DNA from: Amycolatopsis sp. NBC_01480 | GTDB lineage: Bacteria; Actinomycetota; Actinomycetes; Mycobacteriales; Pseudonocardiaceae | Direction of reading: 5' to 3' | Length of the DNA stretch: 64,000 nt | NCBI RefSeq assembly: GCF_036227205.1 | Contig: NZ_CP109442.1 | Span: forward strand, 1,674,001 to 1,738,000 | Shown here: positions 51,677 through 59,914 of the stretch, piece by piece | How the letters are laid out: each line of letters opens with the position of its first letter | How positions within the stretch are numbered: position 1 is the first letter of the stretch | Notes under the pieces: model-generated | What the model was told of the DNA's origin: nothing | Seen by the model: the letters and a program-made list of their open reading frames with translations, nothing else | Database searches by the model: none | Translations under genes and position numbers: made by a program

Positions 51677-52684
51677 TCAACCGACGACGGCGATCCCGTC
51701 CGGGTCCAGAGTGAGCCGGACGGGATCGCCCGCGCGCAGATCCGCCGTCACCGGCGCGACGGCGTCCACAGTGGACTCGTTCACGGAGACCACCAGCCGC
51801 ACGTGCTCACGGCGGTGGACGGCGGCCGTCACCTCGCCCTCGATGCCCGTTTCCGCTACACGCAACGCATGCGGCCTGAGTCCCAGCCGCACCGGGCCGT
51901 CCGGGACCGCGGCAAGCGTGACGTCGCCGAGCGGCGTCCGCACCACTCCACCTTCCGCGACGCCGTCGGCGAACGAGGTCACGCCCAGGAACCGCGCCAC
52001 GCCGTCGTCCACCGGCTGCTGCCAGACGGACCGGACCGCGCCCTCCTGACGGATCTCCCCGGCGTCGAGCACCGCGACCCGGTCGGCGAGCGTGAACGCC
52101 TCCTCCTGGTCGTGCGTCACCAGCAGGGCAGTGATCTTGTTGCGCCGCAACAACTCCGCCAGGTCGATGGCGAGCTGCTCACGCAGGCCCGCGTCCAATC
52201 CGGACAGCGGCTCGTCCAGCAGGAGCAGCCGCGGCTCCGGCGCCAGCGCGCGGGCGAGCGCGACCCGCTGGGCCTGGCCGCCGGACAGCTCCGTCACGCG
52301 CCGTCGTTCGAAACCGGTGAGCCCGACGAGGTCCAGCAACGCCTTCACGCGCGCGGCGTGCTCGCGCCGTGGCACGCCGTGCATCCGCAGCCCGAACGCG
52401 ATGTTGGCGGCGACGTCGCGGTGCGGGAAGAGCTGCCCGTCCTGGAACACCAGGCCGAAGCCACGCCGGTGCACCGGGACCGGCGCGAGGTCGGTGCCGT
52501 CCCAGCGCACCGAGCCCGAGGTCGACGGCTCCAGCCCGGTGATCGCGCGCAGCAGCGTGGATTTCCCCGAGCCGGACGGGCCGAGCAGCGCCAGCACCTC
52601 GCCGTCGGCGATGTCGAGGCGCGCGCCGCGCACCGCCGCGAACGATCCATAGTGGACAGTCAAGTCCCGTACCGAAAGCGCCAC
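51677..52684 (-). CDS. thiQ: Thiamine ABC transporter ATPase (ThiQ-like)
   Basis: ATPase of 335 residues. Walker A GPSGSGKST, Q-loop VFQDGQLFPH, signature LSGGQAQR and Walker B LLLLDEPLSGLD are intact. A TOBE-type C-terminal domain follows (about 240-335), as in the spermidine/iron/thiamine class. GTG at 52684 overlaps the permease stop by 1 base (TAGTG) with GGGGGAG upstream. Thiamine specificity is inferred from the TPP riboswitch heading the operon. Confidence 0.85.
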   Translation of the reverse strand: MALSVRDLTVHYGSFAAVRGARLDIADGEVLALLGPSGSGKSTLLRAITGLEPSTSGSVRWDGTDLAPVPVHRRGFGLVFQDGQLFPHRDVAANIAFGLRMHGVPRREHAARVKALLDLVGLTGFERRRVTELSGGQAQRVALARALAPEPRLLLLDEPLSGLDAGLREQLAIDLAELLRRNKITALLVTHDQEEAFTLADRVAVLDAGEIRQEGAVRSVWQQPVDDGVARFLGVTSFADGVAEGGVVRTPLGDVTLAAVPDGPVRLGLRPHALRVAETGIEGEVTAAVHRREHVRLVVSVNESTVDAVAPVTADLRAGDPVRLTLDPDGIAVVG

Positions 52685-54330
52685 TAGAACTCCCCCACCG
52701 AGCCGTGCCCGCGGACCGAGCCGAAGCGGTCGATCAGCGCGACGGCCGCCACGGTCACCACCATCAGCAGCGCGCACGCGGCGTACGCCATCTGGTTGTT
52801 CAGCTCGCCCGGCCGCCCCATCAGCGTCGCGACGGCCACTGGCAGCGTCGGCGCGTCCGGGCGGGCGAGGAAGCTCGTCGCCCCGAACTCGCCCAGCGCC
52901 ACGACAAAACCGAACCCCGCGGCCGCGACCAGCGAGCGGGCCGTGAGCGGGAAGTCGATCTCGCGCCAGACTCGCACCGGGCTCGCCCCCAGCGTCGACG
53001 CGGCTTGGCGCAGCCGGACGTCCACCGCGCGCAGCACCGGCAGCACCATCCGCACCACCAGCGGGATGATCACCAGCGCCTGCGCGAGCGGCACGAGCAT
53101 CGGCGACGTCCGCAGGTCGCCGGGCAGCGCATCGAGCGTGATGAGGTAGCCGAAGCCCACCGTCACGGCGGAGACGCCCAGCGGCAGCATCAACGCCGCG
53201 TCCATCGTCTCGCCCATGCCGCGCGCGAGCCGGCCGGGCGCGCGGCGCAGCGCGACCAGCACCACGCTGGCCAGCACACCCACGGCCATCGCGAGCAGTG
53301 TGGCGTCGGTGGCCGCGGCCAGCGAGTTCTTCGCCGCCGTCCAGCCGGAGACCTGCAACGCGTCGTTCGCGCCGTTACCGGACAGCGCGCGGTACCCGGC
53401 GAGGCTCCAGCCGTTCTCGCCGGACACCGACTCGGCCAGCAGCGCGACGATCGGGGTCATCAGCAGCGCCAGCACGACGGCGGCGGCGCCGACCGTCCAC
53501 CACTCGCCACCGCGCGGCCGGCGGGCCGTGACCAGCGCGGACCGCAGCCGGACGGCGTTCTCCCGGCGCCGCCGCGCCATAGCGCCGAGCGCCAGCGCCG
53601 CCAGCACGGCCGCGAACTGGATCAGCGACAGCGCGGCCGCGCCCGAGAGGTCCAGCAGGTCGACGGTGCGCAGGTAGATCTCGGTCTCGAGCGTGCGGTA
53701 CTGGCCGCCGCCGAGGATCAGCACCACGCCGAAACTGGTGGCGCAGAACAGAAAAACCACCGCGGCCGCGGACGCGACGGCCGGTCCGAGTGCGGGCAGC
53801 GTCACCGTGCGGAACGCCCGCCACGGCGACGCTCCGAGCGCCCTGGCCGCCTCCGTCGCGCGCGGGTCGAGGTGCGACCACAGCCCGGCGACGGTCCGCG
53901 CGACCACCGCGACGTTGAAGAACGCGTTCGCCAGCACCAGCGGCAGCACGCCGCCGTCCGGCCAGATCGCGCGGAAGGCGAGGCCGACCACCACCGTCGG
54001 CAGCACGAAGGGCACCAGCACCAGCATGCGCGCGAGCCCGACGCCGGGCAGCCGCACGCGCGCGAGCAGGTACGCGACCGGCAGGCCGGCCAGCAGGGCG
54101 ACCACCGTGGACGCCGCCGCGCTGGCCAGGGTGAACCCGGCGAGCCGCCACGTCTGCGGGTCGGCGAGCACGGTGTCGACGCCGCCCGCGGAGAAGCCGC
54201 GGCCGACGATCGCCACCACCGGCCAGGCGAAGAACACCGCCAGGAACGCCACGGGCAGCAGCCCGAGCAGCGCGAGCCCGGCCGTGCGGAGGGTGCGCGC
54301 CGGGGTCAGGCCCCCATGAGCGAGCGCCAT
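52684..54330 (-). CDS. thiP: Thiamine ABC transporter permease (ThiP-like, two fused halves)
   Basis: Permease of 548 residues with about 12 spans in two homologous halves. EAA loops are ATEAARALGASPWRAFRTV in the first half and LRQAASTLGASPVRVWREI in the second, as in ThiP/FbpB. ATG at 54330 overlaps the binding-protein gene by 25 bases; the site upstream is weak, so coupling is likely. Confidence 0.9.
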   Translation of the reverse strand: MALAHGGLTPARTLRTAGLALLGLLPVAFLAVFFAWPVVAIVGRGFSAGGVDTVLADPQTWRLAGFTLASAAASTVVALLAGLPVAYLLARVRLPGVGLARMLVLVPFVLPTVVVGLAFRAIWPDGGVLPLVLANAFFNVAVVARTVAGLWSHLDPRATEAARALGASPWRAFRTVTLPALGPAVASAAAVVFLFCATSFGVVLILGGGQYRTLETEIYLRTVDLLDLSGAAALSLIQFAAVLAALALGAMARRRRENAVRLRSALVTARRPRGGEWWTVGAAAVVLALLMTPIVALLAESVSGENGWSLAGYRALSGNGANDALQVSGWTAAKNSLAAATDATLLAMAVGVLASVVLVALRRAPGRLARGMGETMDAALMLPLGVSAVTVGFGYLITLDALPGDLRTSPMLVPLAQALVIIPLVVRMVLPVLRAVDVRLRQAASTLGASPVRVWREIDFPLTARSLVAAAGFGFVVALGEFGATSFLARPDAPTLPVAVATLMGRPGELNNQMAYAACALLMVVTVAAVALIDRFGSVRGHGSVGEF

Positions 54331-55361
54331 GCACCGATCCACTTCTCGCGGCCGGCCTGTACCTGGTCGGCGGGCAGCGTGGCCGGATTCGAGGGCAGCG
54401 GCGCCACCTGCGCCCAGCCCGCGGGCAGGTCGACGCCCTGGCGCGCCGGGTAGACGTACATGTTCGCCGGCACCGTGGTCTGGAACTGCTGGGACAGCAG
54501 GAAGTCGACCACCTTCTGCGCCTGCGGCAGGTTCTTGCTGCCGGTCAGCACGCCCGCGTACTCGACCTGGCGGTAACAGGTGTCGAGCAGGGCCTTCGTG
54601 CGCGGCTTGCCGTCCGGACCCACCTCGGCGGCGGGCGAGGAGGCGTACGAGACGACGATCGGCCGCGGCCCCTTGCCCGAAGAGCCGGAGAAGTCCTTGG
54701 TGTAGGCCTCTTCCCAGCCGCTGTCGACCTTCAGGCCGTTCGCCTTGAGCTTGGTCCAGTAGCCCTGCCAGCCCTGCTCGCCGAACTTCGCGATGGTGCC
54801 CAGCAGGAACGCCAGCCCGGGCGACGCGGTGGCCGGGTCCTCGGCGACGGTCAGGTCCTTGTACTTCGGGTCGGCCAGGTCGTCGTAGGTCTTCGGCTCC
54901 GCGAGGCCCTTGCTGGTGAAGTAGCCGGAGTCGACGTTCACGCAGACGTCGCCGAGGTCCACGGCGGAGAGCCGGTGCTCGGGGTCCACGGAGTAGCGCT
55001 GCGGCCCGCGGTCCGCCTCGGGGCTGGTGTAGGGCTGGAAGACGCCCTCGCCGAGCGCCCGGGAGGCGAACGTCGAGTCGACGCCGTACGCGACGTCGCC
55101 GATCGGGTTCGCCTTCGTGAGCACCAGCTTGTTGGTCAGCTCGCCGGCGTCGCCGTATTTGACGACCTTCAGCTTGAGCCCGGACTGGCGCTGGAACGCG
55201 TCGAGCACGTCCTGGGGCGCGACGAACGAGTCGTGCGTGACGAGCGTGACCTCGGGGGTCTGCTGGGCGCCGCCGCCCGAGCCGCCGGACAACGAGCAGG
55301 CACTCGCCAGCACGGTGACCGTGGCCACCGCCAGCGCCGAGCGTGCGGTCCGCGGATTCAT
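54306..55361 (-). CDS. thiB: Thiamine-binding periplasmic-type lipoprotein (TbpA/ThiB-like)
   Basis: Binding protein of 351 residues with lipobox LASACS. EVTLVTHDSFVAPQDVLDAF, GDAGELTNKLVLTKANPIGD, FVVSYASSPAAEV-like PIVVSYASSPAAE and PANMYVYPARQGVDLP match the TbpA family of extracellular thiamine/TPP receptors. ATG at 55361 with GGAGG about 10 nt upstream; that site can pair with CTCCTGC further upstream, so translation is likely switched by the riboswitch. Confidence 0.92.
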   Translation of the reverse strand: MNPRTARSALAVATVTVLASACSLSGGSGGGAQQTPEVTLVTHDSFVAPQDVLDAFQRQSGLKLKVVKYGDAGELTNKLVLTKANPIGDVAYGVDSTFASRALGEGVFQPYTSPEADRGPQRYSVDPEHRLSAVDLGDVCVNVDSGYFTSKGLAEPKTYDDLADPKYKDLTVAEDPATASPGLAFLLGTIAKFGEQGWQGYWTKLKANGLKVDSGWEEAYTKDFSGSSGKGPRPIVVSYASSPAAEVGPDGKPRTKALLDTCYRQVEYAGVLTGSKNLPQAQKVVDFLLSQQFQTTVPANMYVYPARQGVDLPAGWAQVAPLPSNPATLPADQVQAGREKWIGAWRSLMGA

Positions 55362-55400
55362 CTGCTGTCCTCCTGCACTGGCCGGCGGCAGGAGAACGAG

Positions 55401-55490
55401 CCTCCCTGCGCCGGCATGATCCGGATTCAGGTGCGAACGGTCGCGGGTCTACGGGCACCCGCCTCTCAGCCCGGCGTACCGGACTCCCGT
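55401..55490 (-). ncRNA. TPP riboswitch (THI element)
   Basis: Reading the minus strand from 55490: ACGGGAG, then CTGAGAGG (55469-55462), GACCCGCGACC, ACCTGAATCCGG (55432-55421), ATCATGCCGG and CGCAGGGAGG (55410-55401). These are the conserved blocks of the thiamine-pyrophosphate aptamer in order. Downstream, CTCCTGC (55394-55388) can pair with GCAGGAG (55376-55370), hiding the thiB ribosome-binding site; TPP binding would then stop translation. Confidence 0.95.
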
Positions 55491-55533
55491 GGCAACCGTG
55501 CAGCCTAGCCGAGACGGGATCACCATTGGGCAC

Positions 55534-55824
55534 ATGGCGAAAATCATGAACGACTCGCAGGCCGACGAGGCCCTCCGAAGCTTCACCGACTGGCACCGCT
55601 CGGACGTGACGATCATCCGCACAGCTGAGCTGGCGAGCTTCCCGCAGGCGATCGAGGCGGTAGACCGCGTCGCCGTCCTGGCGGAGGCCGCCGACCACCA
55701 CCCGGACATCGACATCCGCTGGCGGACGCTCACTTTCCGCCTCAGCACCCACTCCGAAGGCGGCCTGACAGCGAAGGACTTCGCACTGGCCCGCCAGATC
55801 GATGAGGTCCTCGCAGCCCTCTGA
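55534..55824 (+). CDS. 4a-hydroxytetrahydrobiopterin dehydratase (PCD/PhhB-like)
   Basis: Protein of 96 residues of the pterin-4-alpha-carbinolamine dehydratase family. The catalytic EAADHHPDIDIRW (His55, His56) and the helix-strand order match. It dehydrates 4a-hydroxy-tetrahydropterin, or acts as a small dimerisation cofactor. No aromatic hydroxylase is nearby. ATG at 55534; a short in-frame extension to 55489 would overlap the riboswitch and is unlikely. Confidence 0.9.
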   Translation: MAKIMNDSQADEALRSFTDWHRSDVTIIRTAELASFPQAIEAVDRVAVLAEAADHHPDIDIRWRTLTFRLSTHSEGGLTAKDFALARQIDEVLAAL

Positions 55825-55914
55825 CCAGGTGTGATCTCCGATACCGCGGCAACACCTGGGCCCTTCTCGCGCGTCCTCCCTACGAGGTTTCATCAACGCA
55901 GGGAGGACCAGGGG

Positions 55915-56028
55915 ATGACTCAGGCAATCGTGGTGGGAGCCGTCTCATTCGGCTTGATGGTCGCGGCCGCGGGCGGTGTGCTCTGGCACACCGTGCGTAA
56001 CCGCCGTGATCTCAGCCACAGGCGGTAA
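55915..56028 (+). CDS. 37-residue single-span membrane micro-protein
   Basis: One hydrophobic helix (AIVVGAVSFGLMVAAAGGVLW, residues 4-24) followed by a basic tail (TVRNRRDLSHRR). GGGAGGACC lies upstream of the ATG. First of two tandem micro-proteins. Function unknown; coding status rests on the ribosome-binding site and clean membrane topology. Confidence 0.5.
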   Translation: MTQAIVVGAVSFGLMVAAAGGVLWHTVRNRRDLSHRR

Positions 56029-56092
56029 CACACTCCATGATCGATGCGCTAATCCAGCGGAATATCCGGCACTCGCCCCGCTAGGACACGTC

Positions 56093-56200
56093 ATGAACAG
56101 CACTTCCGCCACCCTCTCCACCTCCCAGCGCGCCTGGGTCACGACCTTCGCCACGGCCGTCACCCTGCTGGCGGTCCTGGTGCTCGGCCTGATCGGCTGA
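56093..56200 (+). CDS. 35-residue single-span membrane micro-protein
   Basis: MNSTSATLSTSQRAW precedes one hydrophobic helix (VTTFATAVTLLAVLVLGLIG) that ends the protein. AGGA lies 6-9 nt before the ATG at 56093. A nested hairpin follows at 56221-56280. Forms a tandem with the gene at 55915. Function unknown. Confidence 0.5.
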   Translation: MNSTSATLSTSQRAWVTTFATAVTLLAVLVLGLIG

Positions 56201-56220
56201 GTCTCCGCGCAAGCTGAGCC

Positions 56221-56280
56221 GTGGGGCCGCTGACAGGGCCGGATTCGCGAAGATCGAATCCGGCACTCCAGAGGCCCCAC
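56221..56280. terminator. Nested double-stem hairpin
   Basis: Outer stem GTGGGGCC (56221-56228) with GGCCCCAC (56273-56280). Inner stem CCGGATTCG (56239-56247) with CGAATCCGG (56255-56263) around a 7-nt loop. It separates the convergent micro-protein genes and the frameshifted gene at 56285. Confidence 0.75.
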
Positions 56281-56284
56281 GTGA

Positions 56285-56956
56285 TCACCGATCGCGCCAG
56301 GCCTGACGTGTGCTGAGCGCACCGCTGAGACACGTCAGGGCTTGTCCGGGTGGTCCGCCACCCACGGCCCGAGGTGCTTGACGTAGTCCGCGGGCGGCGG
56401 CGGCAATGGCACCTGGGGCGGCCGCTCCGGCACCATCGACTTGGCCAGGTCCCCGCGCCTTCGCCGCGATGTCCTGCACCGCTTCGGGATGCCCCAGCCG
56501 GGCGTTGCCGACGATGAAAACACGCCGGCGACCGTCACGGACCGCGCTGACAACCCCGCCGTAACCCGGCTCCCCGGCGAACAGCAGCCGCCCGGCCGGC
56601 GCTTCGACGTCCTTCACCAGCCCCTGCATCTCGGCCACCTCGTGGCCGCTTCGCGGGTCGGTGAGCAGCAACGTGGTGCTCCGCTTTTCCCACGCCCGCC
56701 AGGGGATCAGCCCACCCAGCTGCTCGACGACCGGCACCCGCTGCCACCGCAGGTGCTTGTAGCCGAACTCCCGCCAGGGGTAATTCGCGAGCACGTTGAC
56801 GATGCCGTCCTTGTTGTACGCCCGGTCCGGCAGATAGGACTTCCGCACCACCACGCTGTACTCGGCATTGAGCACGTTCGCCTCGACGAACCGCCGGGTC
56901 TCGGCATCGGCAAGCGCCGCACCGGGCCGGATGGGGACGTTGATCGTCATGGTCAC
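56285..56956 (-). CDS. Conserved protein of unknown function, apparently frameshifted near its 3' end
   Basis: The first 167 residues or so look like one folded domain (RPGAALADAETRRFVEANVLN..., LLLTDPRSGHEVAEMQGLV, RRRVFIVGNARLGHPEAVQDI). At about 56456 the reading frame becomes Ala/Gly/Arg-rich and runs to 56285. One frame over, GDLAKSMVPERPPQVPLPP leads to DYVKHLGPWVADHPDKP and a stop at 56335, which looks like the true C-terminus. Loss of one base in the CGCGGGG run would explain this. ATG at 56956 overlaps the upstream gene by 4 bases. No family recognised. Confidence 0.6.
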   Translation of the reverse strand: MTMTINVPIRPGAALADAETRRFVEANVLNAEYSVVVRKSYLPDRAYNKDGIVNVLANYPWREFGYKHLRWQRVPVVEQLGGLIPWRAWEKRSTTLLLTDPRSGHEVAEMQGLVKDVEAPAGRLLFAGEPGYGGVVSAVRDGRRRVFIVGNARLGHPEAVQDIAAKARGPGQVDGAGAAAPGAIAAAARGLRQAPRAVGGGPPGQALTCLSGALSTRQAWRDR

Positions 56957-57618
56957 CCGAGCACCTGCCCGATCCTGCCGCTCTCCCCGGCACCCGCCGG
57001 GGGCGGTTCGAAGGACACCGTTGCCGCCATCTGCACGATCATGCCGCGGAACTCCGGCCCGTGCGCCTCGAACGGCGTGGACAGCTCGATGGCGGCCAGC
57101 TTGCTCCCGTCGTCGGCCGGCACGTAGGCCTCCAGCTGGAACACCGGCGACGTCGCGTCCTCGGCGACCGGGGGCTGCCCCGGGAAGCCCGGCGTGGGCA
57201 ACTGCCGCGTCCGCTCGACGAACAGCATCGGCCGGTCCGCCAGATCGAGAAGGTCCACCTGGCCGCGTTGTCCCGCGTCAGCACGGGCCTGGACGAGGTC
57301 GGCCAGCACCAGCCGCGGGTTACGCGTTCCCTCGAATTCCTGCAGCGACACCACCAGCGAGGAAGTGACGACGGAGCCGTCCGCCGGCGAGGTGTGGTGG
57401 CCGATGCCGCAGTACAGCGAGCCGGCCGCGCCCAGCTCCGACAGCAGCACCGACAGCGCGCCGGTGACCGCCGAGACGAGCGGGCTGGGCCCGCCGACGT
57501 CGGTCAGCACCGCCTCGGCTCGCTCCATCGCCGCGTCGACATCGTGCAGCGGCAAGGGAAAGTAGCCGGGCGGGACGGCAACCCACAGCGGGATTTCCTC
57601 GACGGGCGTGGTTGTCAT
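56953..57618 (-). CDS. Conserved protein of unknown function
   Basis: Protein of 221 residues with no signal peptide. PLWVAVPPGYFPLPLHDVD opens a regular alpha/beta sequence; AGSLYCGIGHHTSP and VVSLQEFEGTRNPRLVLADL are its most distinctive parts. I do not recognise the family. It overlaps both neighbours by 4 bases, so it is the middle gene of a three-gene cassette. Intact, unlike its neighbours. Confidence 0.65.
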   Translation of the reverse strand: MTTTPVEEIPLWVAVPPGYFPLPLHDVDAAMERAEAVLTDVGGPSPLVSAVTGALSVLLSELGAAGSLYCGIGHHTSPADGSVVTSSLVVSLQEFEGTRNPRLVLADLVQARADAGQRGQVDLLDLADRPMLFVERTRQLPTPGFPGQPPVAEDATSPVFQLEAYVPADDGSKLAAIELSTPFEAHGPEFRGMIVQMAATVSFEPPPAGAGESGRIGQVLG

Positions 57619-58035
57619 GAGACCGCCTGGTGGATGTCGTTCTTGATGTTCGAGCCGATGCCCCGCGCCCGCCAGAGCACGTTCAGCCGGTCGACCGCAC
57701 CGATGTCGCTGACGCCGTTGCTGAGGAGCTTGTCCACGAACGTCGCCCCTTCGCCCAGCTTGGCGAGCGCAGGCACCTTCGCCAAGCCCTTCACCAGCAG
57801 GCCCGGCGTGTGCGCGGCGGCAGACGCGAGATCGGCGATGCCCGCGGCGCCGGAAACCCCCTCCACCGCGGCCTCCCCGCCCTTGATCGCCTTGAATGCC
57901 GGGCCGACGCCGGGGATCACGCGTGGCCAGATTCGCGGTCTCACCGAATTGGGCGGGCGAGGTCAGCGGACTGGTAGGCCCCGGCCGCAGCGGGCGCTTT
58001 ATCGGTAGGCCTGATGAACGCGGCGAGGACCTGGA
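57615..58035 (-). pseudogene. Remnant of a larger gene upstream of the cassette
   Basis: An open frame from GTG 57944 to 57615 gives an Ala/Gly-rich C-terminal domain (VIPGVGPAFKAIKGGEAAV ... SNIKNDIHQAVS). Upstream, plausible protein sequence continues in other frames: AAFIRPTDKAPAAAGAYQS in one, AQFGETANLAT in another, with a stop between. Together they read like one protein broken by at least two frameshifts. Its stop overlaps the next gene by 4 bases, so it once headed the cassette. Family unknown. Confidence 0.5.
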
Positions 58036-58092
58036 CGCCGCTGATCTTGCGGCCTACTGGATGCGGTGGCGCGGCTGGACGGTGAACCGGGA

Positions 58093-58491
58093 CTAGACCG
58101 ATTTCCTCGGCGAGGCAACCCCAGCACGTGTCCATCCCGAAAGATGCTCGGCGACTTCGCCGTAGTCGATCGCACCGGTCGCGACCGCGATCACCAACTC
58201 GTACGCGTCGTCTTCCGGAGCGTCCAGGTCGATGTCATTGAGGCCATAGAAGACAAAAGTCGCCATCCAGCCCAGCCGCTTGTTGCCGTCGATGAGGGGA
58301 TGATTGCGCACAATCGACTCCAGGAGCACAGCCGCCTTCTCGTCAAGAGTCGGATAGGCGTCCTGCCCCATCAACGAGGACTGCGGCCGGTGCGCCGCCG
58401 CGTCGAGCAACCCGAGATCGCGAATCCGGGAAACACCCAGGTCTCCCGCGAGGGCCAGCAAGTCATCCAGGGTCAGGTATTCAAGGCTCAC
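58093..58491 (-). CDS. Doc/Fic-family toxin
   Basis: Fic-domain protein of 132 residues, the size of P1 Doc. The active-site loop is HPLIDGNKR (64-72); the usual Phe after HP is Leu. Doc toxins phosphorylate EF-Tu; full-length Fic proteins AMPylate targets, so the reaction here is not certain. Starts inside a 4-base overlap with the antitoxin gene. The C-terminal tail (WTRAGVASPRKSV) is beyond the fold. Confidence 0.88.
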   Translation of the reverse strand: MSLEYLTLDDLLALAGDLGVSRIRDLGLLDAAAHRPQSSLMGQDAYPTLDEKAAVLLESIVRNHPLIDGNKRLGWMATFVFYGLNDIDLDAPEDDAYELVIAVATGAIDYGEVAEHLSGWTRAGVASPRKSV

Positions 58492-58691
58492 TGCGCCAGG
58501 CGATCAAGCAAAGAGGCATAGCGTGTGCGCCCCTCGTCCGACAGGGCACGAACCCGATCGTCGCGCACAGAACGGGCAGCGGCCTCGGTAATCGCCCGCA
58601 CAACGGCCTCCTGCTTGCTCACGCCCCTGGCCTCGGCGAGCATGGTCAGCGCGCGTTCCTGCTCCTCGTTCAGCCTCAACGTCATCGCCAT
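58488..58691 (-). CDS. Ribbon-helix-helix antitoxin
   Basis: Protein of 67 residues. MTLRLNEEQERALTMLAEA and GVSKQEAVVRAITEAAARS are the strand and two helices of a CopG/RHH DNA-binding domain; the C-terminal 20 residues would neutralise the toxin. ATG at 58691, with ATG 58685 as alternative. It starts at the edge of a 16-bp-arm inverted repeat, fitting autorepression. Confidence 0.87.
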   Translation of the reverse strand: MAMTLRLNEEQERALTMLAEARGVSKQEAVVRAITEAAARSVRDDRVRALSDEGRTRYASLLDRLAQ

Positions 58692-58727
58692 GAATCAGAT
58701 GATACCACTTCGGTATCATCTGATTCA
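58691..58727. promoter_or_regulatory. Toxin-antitoxin operator palindrome
   Basis: Perfect 16-bp arms, TGAATCAGATGATACC (58691-58706) and GGTATCATCTGATTCA (58712-58727), 5-nt spacer ACTTC. The left arm touches the antitoxin start codon and the right arm ends 2 bp before the ychF stop. An RHH operator that may double as ychF terminator. Confidence 0.75.
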
Positions 58728-58729
58728 GA

Positions 58730-59812
<1,083 letters not shown>

Positions 59813-59914
59813 GACCGGTAAGTCTACGTGCCGGGCCACGGGCCGGGCCGACCCGGTAACGCGCCGTCGGATTTCCGCCAGTCAGGCCCGCGACCTGCTG
59901 GCATCATCGAGCCC

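Noticed and set aside
52684..55896. 1070-residue open frame including the thiamine permease
   Set aside because: Only the part from ATG 54330 is permease; the upstream portion is the binding-protein gene and riboswitch read in the wrong frame.
57896..58096. Plus-strand 66-codon frame ending in DLAAYWMRWRGWTVNRD
   Set aside because: The end looks protein-like, but there is no start signal and it overlaps the minus-strand remnant. Too weak to call.
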